Source: Coffea arabica
Lineage: Eukaryota; Streptophyta; Magnoliopsida; Gentianales; Rubiaceae
Reading direction: 5' to 3'
NCBI RefSeq assembly: GCF_036785885.1
Contig: NC_092316.1
Coordinates: 49,857,001 to 49,921,000, forward strand
DNA: 64,000 nt
Shown: positions 35,512 through 46,100 of the stretch, piece after piece
How positions within the stretch are numbered: position 1 is the first letter of the stretch
How the letters are laid out: each line of letters begins with the position of its first letter
Notes under the pieces: model-generated
What the model saw: only the letters and a program-made list of their open reading frames with translations
Database searches by the model: none
What the model was told of the DNA's origin: nothing
Program-made: the position numbers and the translations under genes

Positions 35512-35936
35512 AATTTTCACCTTGGCGAAAATTTCTTGTAGCAACCATTTGCCTTCAACTATCAAATAATATGGTACCGAACTATACACCCGAATCAATA
35601 CAGTCCTAATATCAAATTGATTCAATCAGCAAATAACTATGTATAGTTACCCCGAGTCCAACCTCCAGTTGACTCGTGAGAAGATGCCTCAATTCACTAT
35701 CTCCCTTTGCAGGATTTTTTCTCACCATCACTTGTAATTCGGAATCTTCTTTTGTGAGTTTTAACCCTAATCATTAAGGCAACCAAGTGATATAATTATC
35801 ATATTTCTTCCCATCTTCAGAACTGTCTCGTCACGTGTGGTTTCCAAGACTCCACCTAAAACGAAAAACTCGTAACTCTCAAAGTCTTCTGGCATATGAA
35901 AATTATATATTCTTGTTTCTTTGGGACACGTGCCAC

Positions 35937-36316
35937 TAGGACTGTATTCGAGTCGAGTCGAACTTGAGTAGTGTAGGTAAAAATAACTAAATTCGATGAG
36001 CTCGAACTCGACATCAATTTATGTTACTCGAGCTCGAGTTTAATTAAGTGTAATCAATTCAAATCAAGTTCAATCGAACTCAATCAAGTCTAATCAAGCT
36101 CACATAATAAAATTTAATATTTTATATATAATTTAAATAAAGGATATTATTGACATTTCACAATAATAAAAATTAAAATTATTAAAAAACTCAATTAGGC
36201 TTGTCGAGCTTTCGAGTGCAAAATATTAAAACTCGAACTCGACTCGAGACTTCTATCAAGCAGCTCGACATAGCTTGCGAGTTCGAGTCAAGCTACTCGG
36301 TTCAGCAGTAGCCCTA
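35937..36316. mobile_element. non-autonomous hAT MITE, 380 bp, 8-bp TSD
   Basis: The left end TAGGACTGTATTCGAGTC and inverted right end TAGGGCTACTGCTGAACC carry hAT-type TAGRG termini, with subterminal ACTCGAG/GAGTCGAG repeats. A perfect 8-bp target duplication CGTGCCAC is at 35929-35936 and 36317-36324. No coding capacity. The subterminal repeats match those of the transposase-bearing element at 57877-62095. Confidence 0.9.
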
Positions 36317-36830
36317 CGTGCCACACCACCCAAAAAATATAATCAAAATCATAAATCCACCGGGATGAAATATCAACCGCTGGAGATGTGAGAAAATCTC
36401 CATCTTTTCCTTGACCCTTGAATCACCGCCTAGATTCACTGTCAAGTATCTCCATACTTTTCAACTTTTCATCCTTCATCATCAATGCTTTTTACCAAGC
36501 CGTTGAAACAAAGATACCACCCATTAAATTGTTCAATTGGTAATAACCACCAATCCACTTGATTTCAATAGTTAATCAAGATCCAACCACGAATCTTGCT
36601 CTATTGTCCGTGAGCAGTCCAGTCTCGCAACTAAATTCTGATACCACTTGTTATGATGAAACACCTCGAGAGAGTCCATTAAAGAACCCAATATGTAAGT
36701 TAGGAATCCAACTCTGATCCAAAAGCTTAAGTTATTAGGTCTTGAGCCCTTATTTATATATTAACCGTTTTTTCTCCATCTCTCGGACCAATGTGGGACG
36801 CAACCCTTTATTCACAAATCTAACAATATC

Positions 36831-37011
36831 CTATTCTTGTTACAAAATAATAAGCATTTGGTATATTGAGATCTCAGAAATTAGAGGTTTCAGTTCAAAT
36901 TTCTCTTCCCTCTTCCCACTTTTTAAATTTCACCCCTCTATTGCTATTTTTTTTAAGAAAAGAAAAAAATATGATATAATACACATTTTCAATGATAGAT
37001 CAAAGGGAAAA
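36831..37011. other. short intergenic spacer
   Basis: AT-rich; nothing recognised. Confidence 0.4.
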
Positions 37012-38140
37012 TCATATAAATAATCTCTCACATATTAGTTTTGTAACTTTTACATCCCTCACATATAAAATGATGATTTTTCGTTCTTGACATATTAGTT
37101 TTGCATTTTTTACACCTCTCACATATGAAATGATGATTTTTCATCTATCACAAAATGAAAAACACACATTTTTAGTCCCTTGAGTCATTTTTACAAATAT
37201 TATTTTCTGAAATAAAACACATACATCTCATGCCTTACCAACTTTAAGAGTAAAATTAGAATCACAGGAATACAAAAAAGGAAAAAGTCCCTCACATTGC
37301 TTTCTTCTTTGTCTAACCAAGAATGTGGCACCAGACATGGCTTCTCTGTCCCCATGCCTACGGTGTTGCCATTAGTCGTCACCATTTTTGGTCACAAATT
37401 TTTACTAAAATTCAACTCTCAACTCAGTTTCATGTGTAAAATCTCATTTTGATATTACCTTTGTAAAAAACGAACGAATGTGGGTGAAAAATAGAAATAA
37501 ACACTAGTAGGTAGAATCTGATTTCGATAGGTTTTTTTTTTAAATCATTTAGTTAATAAAAAACACTGACATGTTTTTTGGATATTAGCCGTGTTAGATT
37601 CTATTTGCCACTAATTTTTTAAAAAATTTTTTATCCATTTTTTGGAAGAAACTAATATCAAAATTAGAATCTATGCAAAAAAAAAAAAGATCGAGAGAAG
37701 AATTGAATTTTGGTCCAAATTTGCGACAGAAAGTGGCTGTAGTTGATAGCGACCCTCCTAGTGTGGCTGCTGAAGGCAACCATGGCTGGTGTCACATTCT
37801 TGGCTACGAAAATAAGACAAAGAAGAAAGAAATATGAGCAACTTTTTTTTCCCTTTTCTTTTCTTGCGATTTTCAATTCTATCCTTTAAGTTTATAAGAT
37901 ATGAGACCCACGTGAATTATTTCCAACAAGAATATTAGTAGAAATGAACTAAGGGATCAAAAATGTGCGTTTTTCACTTGTGAGTGACAAAAAATCATTA
38001 ATATTTCATATGCGAAACGGGTAAAAGTTATAAATTAATAGTTAAAGGATGAAAAATCATTATTTTACGTGTGATGTACATGAAAGCTATAAAGCTAATA
38101 GGTGAGCCACTATTTGTGTGCTTTTTCCTATGTGAAAAGC
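37012..38140. mobile_element. long inverted-repeat element, ~1.1 kb
   Basis: The left arm (about 37012-37190) and the inverted right arm (about 37945-38135) share CTCACATATTAG / CTCACCTATTAG, then AAAATGATGATTTTTC / AAAATAATGATTTTTC and AAAACRCACATTTTT in order. The arms are about 180 bp. The interior (37200-37940) has no recognisable protein. Long arms suggest a Mutator-like or foldback MITE; a 9-bp TSD is not clear. Confidence 0.6.
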
Positions 38141-39425
38141 TACAAAGCTAAATATCAGTCGTTTGCACGCTTAAGATCCTGCTCCTAGGTGCCTTTTGAG
38201 CTTGATTAAGTAATTTACATGCTTTTCTCTTTTATGCTTTTGGCTTTTTCTCCCATGAGCTGCAGCGGCGTCCAACAGGGGAAATAGGACAAACAGGAAG
38301 AAATGGACAATAGGGCAGGTGAGGTTTCAAAGGGTCTGATCGGGGAATATTCATATGGGATTCTCGGACCGTCGTGGATGTGAGATGGCTGATGACTCCC
38401 TTAATGAGGCCAACAAACACGAGTGGCTTTTCAAAAATCACGAGGCCAAATCTACTTAAAATCAAAGCTAGCCACCAAGACCAACGGCCAGGAATCTTTC
38501 CAAGTAAAGAAATACAAAGTGAAAAATGCTTATTCTAGTTTGCACCCCCTTAATCTTTCGTCATTACTATCTTGGCCCAATTGATAGCGATGTTAATAAA
38601 GTCAACAAAAGTTTACAATTTTGATTGTCTCAAAGTTAAAGAAATAAGAGTGAAAAGGGCTTATTCTAGTATGCATTCCCTAAAATCTTTTTCATTTCGA
38701 TATCGGCCAAATTGTTAGCAACGACGTTAACAACAAGAAGGAAAGGTCCATAAATTCTACCATTAGAATATTTGGTACGCATACACATTTTTTTCAATTT
38801 TAGCAGGGGTAATGAGCATTTGCGTGGATTCGAGTTAGGTTTCTTTGTCTTTCCTCTATAACATCTTTAATGTATCATGATATCTATTGATTTGAAATTG
38901 GTCATACTGTAAACCACACGAAAAATCATGTCAAATTTCCACAACTAGAATGCTAATTGCAAGTGAGAGTTTGTAATAGAGAATTTTATGACATGGTTGT
39001 GTACAAATAAGAAAGTTGAAAAAAACAATTGCAAACCAGTAAATAATAGTAACTAACGTTAGATAAAGTCCTATAAATACGTCAACAAAGACAAATCACG
39101 TGATTTTATACTAGCCAAATTAATGTGTCAAGTGAAAACTACTCTTTATTATGTGATGTTTGCTCCATCATTTTGCATTTTTCTCGTGCTAATTGGCATG
39201 TTTATTAACTCTAGGAGCTTTTGTTGATTCTGAAATATAAGTTTGGACCAGCATACCCAAAAACGATCGAAACTTCAAGGGTGCAAAGTGAAATATCAAG
39301 TCTGTATAATTATGTCAAACCCAATCAAGGCCGTTAAAATTAGTCATCCGGGAAAACAACAGCCAAGATCATTCCTAAACTAAAGAAGATTAAAGTAACA
39401 ATCACCTTAAAAGCGTGAACATGTA
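38141..39425. other. intergenic, with a ~131-bp tandem repeat
   Basis: No gene is seen. A diverged tandem pair starts near 38519 and 38649: GTGAAAAATGCTTATTCTAG / GTGAAAAGGGCTTATTCTAG, then ATTGATAGCGATGTTAA / ATTGTTAGCAACGACGTTAA. This side also holds the distal promoter of the malate dehydrogenase gene. Confidence 0.45.
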
Positions 39426-41220
39426 TCTACTCACACCGACCCCATAAAACAAGACGCAATAGCAGTCTGGACTCTGTCGTAGATTTTCTCGAGGCCCAGC
39501 GGCGGAGAAATTTAGAGACACCAAAATCCCCGAAACACACACTTGACTGTGTTTGTGCGTGAAAAAGTCCCTTTTTAAATCCTCACCACTTATATCACCT
39601 CAAATATAGGCTTCTTGTAGCAGTGGCAGTTTCCGCGGAAGGAGGTACTAAGTAGTTGCTTGAAGAAAGAACCATTTCTTCTCCTGCCTGTTTTTCTCTT
39701 TCTTTAATTTTCTTTTTTTTTTTATCCCAGCTGTTTATTCATTTCCTATCTTTAATTGCATTTTAGCAATTGCCCTTTATTATATTCTAGGTAATTTTGG
39801 TACTGGTTTCTGTTTTTGGGAAAAAGATTGAATTTTGATACATGCGGTTTCATGTTTTGCCTTGGTATAGGTAGATCTGAGGCCATGTGTGAATTTCTGG
39901 ATTGATATTCTGTGAATTTTTGTGGGTTTTGATTATTAGTTATAATTTATGCACTGCAGTTACGAGTTTTGTAGTTGTAGATGGTCCAGTTGCAGGTGGT
40001 AGATCTGATTCTGTAATAGCTGATTGAACTGTGCTGTTATCTTCTTTTGGTTACTTGTTCAGTTGGAACTTTTGTTGGAAGGGAATTGTAATAGTGTCAT
40101 ATTTGAAGAAGAATGATGATGCCGTAAAATCCTGTTTCATTTTTGTAAGTTGTTGCTTGAAAGATAAGATAGTGCCAATAAATTTTTGTATATGTTTGTA
40201 ATTTCCCTGCTCCAGAGTTGCACGGCTAATTGGTAAATCTTTTATTACTTCATTTGGTTCGAAATTAGCAGGACTATGAAGAAACTGAAAGGTAGAAAGT
40301 CATAGTTTTGTACAATTAGGTGACTTAGAAAAGACAGTGCTTGTAGGCTTATCTCTGTTCTCCTTTTAGGATTGTGCTTGATTAGTTCTTTGATTCCTTT
40401 AGCTTTGTGGTCAATCTAATTAGTTTTGTAGTTTTGGGAAGTTGAGGTTTGTCTCCGAAGGAAAATAGTGAAAAATATTGTTACGAATTTTGTGTAAATT
40501 TTAACTCCTATTGTCAAATGATTGATTGAGTTCCTTTATGCTATTGAGGCTATAGATATTGACGGACTGATTAGTATCCAAGCTATCCGATTTACCTTTA
40601 ATTGACAGCAAGAATTTGTTGAAGCTACAGATTTTTTTGGTCGGTGCATCTCATGGTGCATCTTTTGCCCGCAAAGAACTAGTTTCTGAATCTTTCTTTA
40701 GCAACTAGGTGATGTGTTGTTCTTCTAATGAGATGTTTGATTGTCTGTTACTCATATTTTTGGCATCAGACATGGCCTCTGTATTATTTTTTTCAGTGAT
40801 GCTTTAAGATTGGGATGTCACTTTAATTAAATTCAGTTTTTTCTGGCAAAGAAGATTATTCTGTTGGCCAAGCTGTTTATATTTCTCTAATTTGATTTTT
40901 TCCATTTCCAATGTTGGACTGAGATTCTGCTGAGTAGCACTTGGAATGGGAGTTAGTTCTCTGAGTTAGTCTTTTGCTTTAGATGATGAATGAATACTGA
41001 CTAATTTTGTTTTGATACTCTCGGTGCAAAAGTTAAAAGATTAAAGTAGTGCCTTTGCATATGTTAGACTTTGTGCTGATTATGTAAACTTTCTATTCTT
41101 CTCATTATTGAGCAAAAAGAATTCGAGCTTGATCAAGTTGTACAGTCATATGCTTTGCAAACCTACTTCCCTATTCTTTTCATGTTTTCATGTCCCCTTT
41201 TTTCTTTTCCAGTGCATGAA
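39426..41220 (+). promoter_or_regulatory. malate dehydrogenase promoter, 5' leader and probable leader intron
   Basis: The ATG at 41221 is preceded eight bases upstream by a strong splice acceptor (TTTTCTTTTCCAG at 41200-41212), after a long T-rich, stop-containing region. The 5' untranslated region is therefore very likely split by an intron of up to about 1.5 kb. The donor is not certain; candidates are GAG|GTACTAAG near 39644 and TAG|GTAGATCTG near 39870. A large leader intron often supports strong expression in plants, but that is inference. Confidence 0.5.
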
Positions 41221-42459
41221 ATGGCAGCAACATCAGCAGCTACCCTCTCAATTGGATCAACTGCCTGTGTTGGCGCAAAAGCCAACTCGGCTTATAATTC
41301 AAAGACGTCTGGTCTAAGTTTCAATTCTCGAAACTGTCTTAGGAGTTTTACTGGCCTCAAGGCAGCCTCTTCTGTGAGCTGTGACTCAGACTCCTCATTT
41401 GTAGGAAAGGAAAGTTGTGCAGCAATTCAACACTCTTTTGTCTCAAGAGCACAAAAGCCGAGCCAAAGATCATATAATTATGTTCAACCTCGGGCTTCTT
41501 ATAAAGTGGCAATTCTTGGGGCTGCTGGTGGTATAGGCCAGCCTTTAGCACTTCTGATTAAAATGTCACCTTTGGTCTCCACTTTGAAACTTTATGATGT
41601 TGCAAATGTTAAGGGAGTTGCTGCTGATCTCAGTCACTGCAACACTCCCTCCCAGGTTTTTGATTTCACAGGAGACAAGGAGCTTGCCAGTTGCTTGAAA
41701 GATGTAAATGTTGTTGTCATCCCTGCTGGTGTTCCAAGAAAGCCTGGTATGACCCGGGATGACCTTTTTAACATAAATGCCAGCATAGTGAAGGACTTAA
41801 TTGAGGCTGTTGCTGATAATTGCCCTGATGCCTTTATCCACATTATCAGCAATCCAGTCAACTCCACAGTGCCGATTGCTGCTGAAGTTTTGAAGCAGAA
41901 AGGTGTATACGACCCAAAGAAGCTCTTTGGTGTCACCACTCTTGATGTCGTGAGGGCAAATACATTTGTGGCTCAGGAGAAAAACTTGAGGCTTATAGAT
42001 GTTGATGTTCCAGTTGTTGGTGGCCATGCAGGCATTACTATTTTGCCCCTGCTGTCAAAGACAAAACCCTCTGTCGCATTCACAGATGAAGAAGTGCAAG
42101 AACTTACTGTCAAAATTCAGAATGCTGGGACAGAGGTCGTTGAGGCAAAGGCTGGTGCAGGGTCTGCCACACTTTCCATGTCATATGCTGCAGCAAGATT
42201 TGTTGAGTCCTCCCTTCGTGCTCTTGATGGTGATAGTGATGTGTACGAGTGCTCTTATGTCCAGTCTAATTTGACTGAGCTTCCATTTTTCGCATCAAGG
42301 ATTAAGCTGGGAAGGAATGGGGTTGAGGCTCTGATCAAATCTGAACTTGAAGGTTTGACCGAGTACGAACAGAAGGCTTTGGAGGCCCTCAAGCCAGAGC
42401 TCAAGGCCAGCATTGAGAAGGGGATAAATTTTGTGCACAAGCAACCGGTGGCTGCATAG
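41221..42459 (+). CDS. plastid NAD-dependent malate dehydrogenase
   Basis: Reversible oxidation of malate to oxaloacetate with NAD, balancing redox in plastids. 412 residues from ATG 41221 to TAG 42457-42459, one coding exon. Upstream in-frame codons to 41155 lie across a splice acceptor and are discounted. Residues 1 to about 90 are Ser/Ala-rich with little acidity, a plastid transit peptide; the mature part starts near SYKVAILG. Rossmann motif GAAGGIGQP is at 100-108, substrate arginines in [11 protein letters not shown] near 172-178, ISNPVNST near 211, and the catalytic His in [11 protein letters not shown] is His269. It lacks the regulatory cysteine-bearing extensions of the chloroplast NADP enzyme, so the NAD form is favoured. 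A poly(A) signal AATAAA is at 42492-42497. Convergent with the PPR gene. Confidence 0.96.
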   Translation: MAATSAATLSIGSTACVGAKANSAYNSKTSGLSFNSRNCLRSFTGLKAASSVSCDSDSSFVGKESCAAIQHSFVSRAQKPSQRSYNYVQPRASYKVAILGAAGGIGQPLALLIKMSPLVSTLKLYDVANVKGVAADLSHCNTPSQVFDFTGDKELASCLKDVNVVVIPAGVPRKPGMTRDDLFNINASIVKDLIEAVADNCPDAFIHIISNPVNSTVPIAAEVLKQKGVYDPKKLFGVTTLDVVRANTFVAQEKNLRLIDVDVPVVGGHAGITILPLLSKTKPSVAFTDEEVQELTVKIQNAGTEVVEAKAGAGSATLSMSYAAARFVESSLRALDGDSDVYECSYVQSNLTELPFFASRIKLGRNGVEALIKSELEGLTEYEQKALEALKPELKASIEKGINFVHKQPVAA

Positions 42460-42499
42460 AAGCTTACTAAAGTCGAAGCATTTAGAAGATGAATAAAAT

Positions 42500-43589
42500 A
42501 GTTCGAAATTTACAGATTTATTGATTGCGGCGGCATTTTCAGTTTTGTCGGTGACCTGCAGCAAAGGGCTTCCTGCTTCTTTTCTGTTGAAGTGCTTTTG
42601 TACCAGAGAAATGAGTATACTAATGTTGTAGAATTTTGTTCTCATATCCGGCCCGTAGGGAACGTTTTGACGTTAGTGGGGCTAAAGATTTGCAGCCCTT
42701 ATTTTGCAAAATTGGTTATCACTTTTTGCTTGTCTTTGGATGCCATGATCTGGATTTTGATGGATTAGGCTGCATATTTGTTCTACATGATGCAAATTTT
42801 ACCATCAAAATGACTCGCGAAGCCACCTTCCCTAATAACCTTACATCAATCTGGGGGAGAACCAAATTGTCCATTGCTTGCAACTTAGGTAGAAGTTCCA
42901 TTTACTATGCCCACCTATGAAATATTGCAAGGAGTACAATCAAGTGTGACTCTTAACTGCTAATGCTGATGCCTCTTCATTATCCGTTTACACAGTTTCA
43001 AAGGTTGGAGAAGATTTGGTTAAATAGGAATCACTAGGACATTACTAAAACTACATGCAGGCATCATGTCCATAGCATAATACATCCTAGATGATACAGG
43101 TTCTCCAACATGCGTATTTGCAAATAACATATTAACGGCAGGTATTGAAAAAAAGGAATTAACAGAATTTCTATGCCAGACATACTAACAGAACGGAAGC
43201 CAACACAATGGCTTGGAAATTGAACAACGGTAAAAAATAGCCACCACCAATTTTATTTCCTCTGTCTGTGTAAACAATCACTGGCCTAGATTAAATGTTC
43301 AGAAGCTTTGAACAGAAACCTGGCATAATGATCTTCGCATTGTTGTAAGTCTTGATCACGCACGCATGTTGCAATCATGTTTTAAACCATGAATCCCCCG
43401 CTTGGACAGAATCCAATTAACAATGGTGTTGTTGTCCTGCGCACCTGCCCTTTTGCATCTGACTGCTCTCTCTTGAAGGGGAACATTCCTAGCAGCCCTG
43501 GTAGGTAATACTCCATTTCGTTTGACAGCCGAGCCTACATAATACAAGTGGAAACAAGGAGCGCCTTGTACATTTCATTTAACAATACC
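42500..43589. other. spacer between convergent MDH and PPR genes
   Basis: Holds both 3' ends. On the minus strand an AATAAA occurs near 43251, which would give the PPR transcript a 3' untranslated region of about 500 nt. A minus-strand open frame at 43356-43547 (63 codons, GNNTIVNWI-like composition) has no domain I recognise and lies inside that predicted untranslated region. Confidence 0.45.
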
Positions 43590-43746
43590 TAGCTGATGCA
43601 TACAAGCTATATGTTCAACGGAAGTCAGGCCAGATGCAGCTATGTGCAGGACTCTGCTTGGGGCATGTAGAAATTATAAACATTCTATTCTTGGAGAGAG
43701 AGTAGTTGAGCATTTGATTCAACTGAAAGCTGAAGAAGCAGGCGAT
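43590..43746 (+). repeat. inverted duplicate of PPR coding sequence
   Basis: The plus strand here reproduces the sense sequence of the PPR gene's minus-strand segment 44420-44262. The last 123 bp (43624-43746 against 44384-44262) differ at only about six positions by eye; the first 35 bp are more diverged. The copy is 12 bp beyond the PPR stop codon and in opposite orientation, so it is antisense in the PPR mRNA. Confidence 0.92.
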
Positions 43747-43757
43747 CATTATCACCG

Positions 43758-45659
43758 CTACCAGTAATCATTACAGGAGCAATGCCCTTCCCTGAAATGA
43801 TGAAACCGATTACGATCTCTAATAACTACTTCTCGATTATAAACAGTTGATACCATTTTAGCAAAATTGTGGCAGTCAAGACATATTCTTAGGTCCTTTG
43901 CAATGCGTATCTTTGTACCAGGTGGAGTGGCAAGAATTGCAAATGCAATTGCCAGTTTCTCACTGTGATAAGACACTCTGGTTTGCTTTTCTTCAGCACC
44001 AGTATTATGCAATTCTGCTATAGTTTCAGCAACATAACCAGCAATTTTCAGTTGCTTATTAATCTCGTCCAACATATCATATATCTCCTTCTTTCTTGGA
44101 TGTGAAACATCATCGGCCATAAACTCATGTATTTTGCCTTTCAGTTCAATGGTACAAGAAGCTGGGGTTGTCCGGATTCCTTTCTCCTTCATCAATTTCC
44201 GTATTTCGGTAACCTTCTCCCAATCATTGATTGACGAATAAATATTTAACAACAGAATGTAATCCCCTGCTTCTTCAGCTTTGAGTTCAATCAAATGCTC
44301 AACTACTCTCTCTCCAAGAATAGAATGTTTATAATTTCTACATGCCCCAAGCAGAGTCCTCCAAATTGCTGCATCTGGCCTGACCTCCATTGAGCATATA
44401 AGCTTGTAAGCCTCATCAAGCAAACCAGCACGACCCATCATATCAACCATGCACCCATAGTGGTAAAGATTAGGCACAATACCCAGCTGTTTCCTCATGA
44501 TATCAAAGAACATGCGACCCTGATCAACCAACCCTGAGTGACTACAGCCTGAAAGAACTGCAGTACAAGTGTGATCATCAGGAACAACACCGACCGTCTG
44601 CATCTTTCTGAATGCCCTAATTGCCTGTTCACCGTGTCCATTACTTGCCAAGCCTGCAATCATGGCACTCCATGTCACCACATCCTTGTTAGCCAAGCTC
44701 TCAAAGACCTCATACGCCTTCTCAACACACCCACACCTTGAGTACATTGCTATAAGTGAATTAGAAATCTTCATAGAGCTATCAAATCCACCCTCCTTTA
44801 CATACTTATGAACCTTCTCACCAAATTCTAATGCATTCAACTTCCCACAAGCCTCGAGCACAAGCAAACAAGTGACGTCATCCGGTCGACGCCAATTTGA
44901 CTTTTCCATGATATCAAACACGCTTAAAGCATCCCTTGTCCGCTTATTACGTATATAGCAAGAAATCAACACATTCCAAGCAGCAGTGTCCCTATGAGAC
45001 ATCTCATCGAACACTTTACAAGCATCATCGCATTTCCCACTTAAAGAATAAAAATCCATCAAAGTAGTGGACAAAAAGCTATCACATTTATAACCATCTC
45101 TCAAAATCCTACTATGTACCTGTACACCATTCAATGAAGATTCCATCTTTACACAACATTTGATTGCAAACGACGAACAAAAGCCGTCTGAAGAAAAGCC
45201 CAAATCAAGCATTTCTTTGTATAGCTCAAATCCTAGTGATGCTGCTGAATTATTATGGCTTAAAGAATGAGCTCTGATCATGGTACCGTACAAAGAAACA
45301 TTGGGTTTCGGATAATGTTGGAAGATTCGACGGCCATAAGACAAATCCTGCAATGGACCAGGGAGGGAAATGCGGGAAAGGAAGTGGAGGAAAATTGTGG
45401 GGTTAAGAAGATAGGACGTATGAATGAGATGGGTGTGGATTTGAGGCAGATGGGATTTCTTAGGGCAGGATTTTATGAGTTTAATTAAGTCCTTTCCTGC
45501 TTCTTTCTCGGCAGCTTTTGGTCCGAGGTTTAGAAGAGGTGATGGTGGGGAAGGGCGGTGGTAGTGGTGGTTTTGGAGTGAAGCTGCTTCTGCTGTACTG
45601 AAGAAACGAGCGGGGAGACGAGAATGGTGTGCGGGAAAGCGAGATGCGAACGCTCTCAT
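43758..45659 (-). CDS. DYW-class pentatricopeptide repeat protein, organellar RNA editing
   Basis: Sequence-specific RNA-binding protein of the PLS subfamily, expected to direct C-to-U editing in mitochondria or plastids. One exon, 633 residues from ATG 45659; 17 further in-frame codons upstream begin with GTG and are discounted. The N-terminus (MRAFASRFPAHHSR...) is Arg/Ser/Ala-rich with few acidic residues, an organelle presequence. Tandem PPR motifs run from about residue 85 to 465 (for example DTAAWNVLISCYIRN, DVVTWSAMIAGLASNG), then E and E+ motifs, then a DYW deaminase domain. That domain has the HSE zinc/catalytic motif at about 565-567, CxxC (CLDC) near 593-596, and terminal DYW. No break is seen. 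A portion of the coding sequence is duplicated inverted just after the stop. It is probably the relative of Arabidopsis At3g47530 (recalled, not searched). Confidence 0.95.
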   Translation of the reverse strand: MRAFASRFPAHHSRLPARFFSTAEAASLQNHHYHRPSPPSPLLNLGPKAAEKEAGKDLIKLIKSCPKKSHLPQIHTHLIHTSYLLNPTIFLHFLSRISLPGPLQDLSYGRRIFQHYPKPNVSLYGTMIRAHSLSHNNSAASLGFELYKEMLDLGFSSDGFCSSFAIKCCVKMESSLNGVQVHSRILRDGYKCDSFLSTTLMDFYSLSGKCDDACKVFDEMSHRDTAAWNVLISCYIRNKRTRDALSVFDIMEKSNWRRPDDVTCLLVLEACGKLNALEFGEKVHKYVKEGGFDSSMKISNSLIAMYSRCGCVEKAYEVFESLANKDVVTWSAMIAGLASNGHGEQAIRAFRKMQTVGVVPDDHTCTAVLSGCSHSGLVDQGRMFFDIMRKQLGIVPNLYHYGCMVDMMGRAGLLDEAYKLICSMEVRPDAAIWRTLLGACRNYKHSILGERVVEHLIELKAEEAGDYILLLNIYSSINDWEKVTEIRKLMKEKGIRTTPASCTIELKGKIHEFMADDVSHPRKKEIYDMLDEINKQLKIAGYVAETIAELHNTGAEEKQTRVSYHSEKLAIAFAILATPPGTKIRIAKDLRICLDCHNFAKMVSTVYNREVVIRDRNRFHHFREGHCSCNDYW

Positions 45660-46100
45660 GGGTGTTTGAAGCTCTCTTTTTGGGAGAAAAATGGTGGCAA
45701 ACGATGACACAAGTTCAAGTTCTGTTGGAGAAATTCAAAACCCTCTGTTTGGACTTTGGACTGTTGGCATATGCAAGAGGCTCCCCTCTCTGAAAATTGC
45801 ACATACCTACCCCATTTTCATTGTTTAAGTAATATTCTAGGCCCATAAGTTTAAACCTTTTCTCAAAATCTTATAATGCCCTTGGGTTACAACTGACAAC
45901 AAAAATAACAAGAAAAAAAATGTTCATAGTCTTTATTTTATTTATCCTTACTTGCTATAACTATTGTCTAACTATCCACTTCCAAATCACCACTAATTAA
46001 ACACTTACTTTTGCTATAATGTCCCTCTTTTACTTAAAAATTTTCATTGCAGACCATCATATTAATTACAAACGCCGCATCAGATACCAAAAAATTATCT
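45660..46100. other. PPR promoter side, intergenic
   Basis: About 440 bp between the PPR start and a solo LTR. It must contain the PPR promoter; no clear TATA box is identified. Confidence 0.4.

Larger units (their letters stand above)
34447..36825 (-). mobile_element. non-coding LTR retrotransposon (TRIM/LARD-like), 177-bp LTRs
   Basis: Two 177-bp terminal repeats (34447-34623 and 36649-36825, TGTTA...TAACA) are bracketed by a perfect 5-bp TSD ATATC (34442-34446 and 36826-36830). Orientation is minus: next to the right LTR is TGGTATCAGAATTT (36634-36647), a good initiator tRNA-Met primer site. Next to the left LTR the minus strand reads GAAGGGAGAGATT, a polypurine tract. The 2-kb interior encodes no retrotransposon protein. 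It contains a second LTR-like unit (34973-35511) and a hAT MITE (35937-36316). It would depend on enzymes from another element. Confidence 0.9.

Noticed and set aside
41155..41220. Upstream extension of malate dehydrogenase
   Set aside because: It crosses a strong polypyrimidine/AG acceptor. The sequence is hydrophobic and unlike the transit peptide that starts at 41221.
45660..45710. N-terminal extension of the PPR protein
   Set aside because: It begins with GTG. The first in-frame ATG is 45659.
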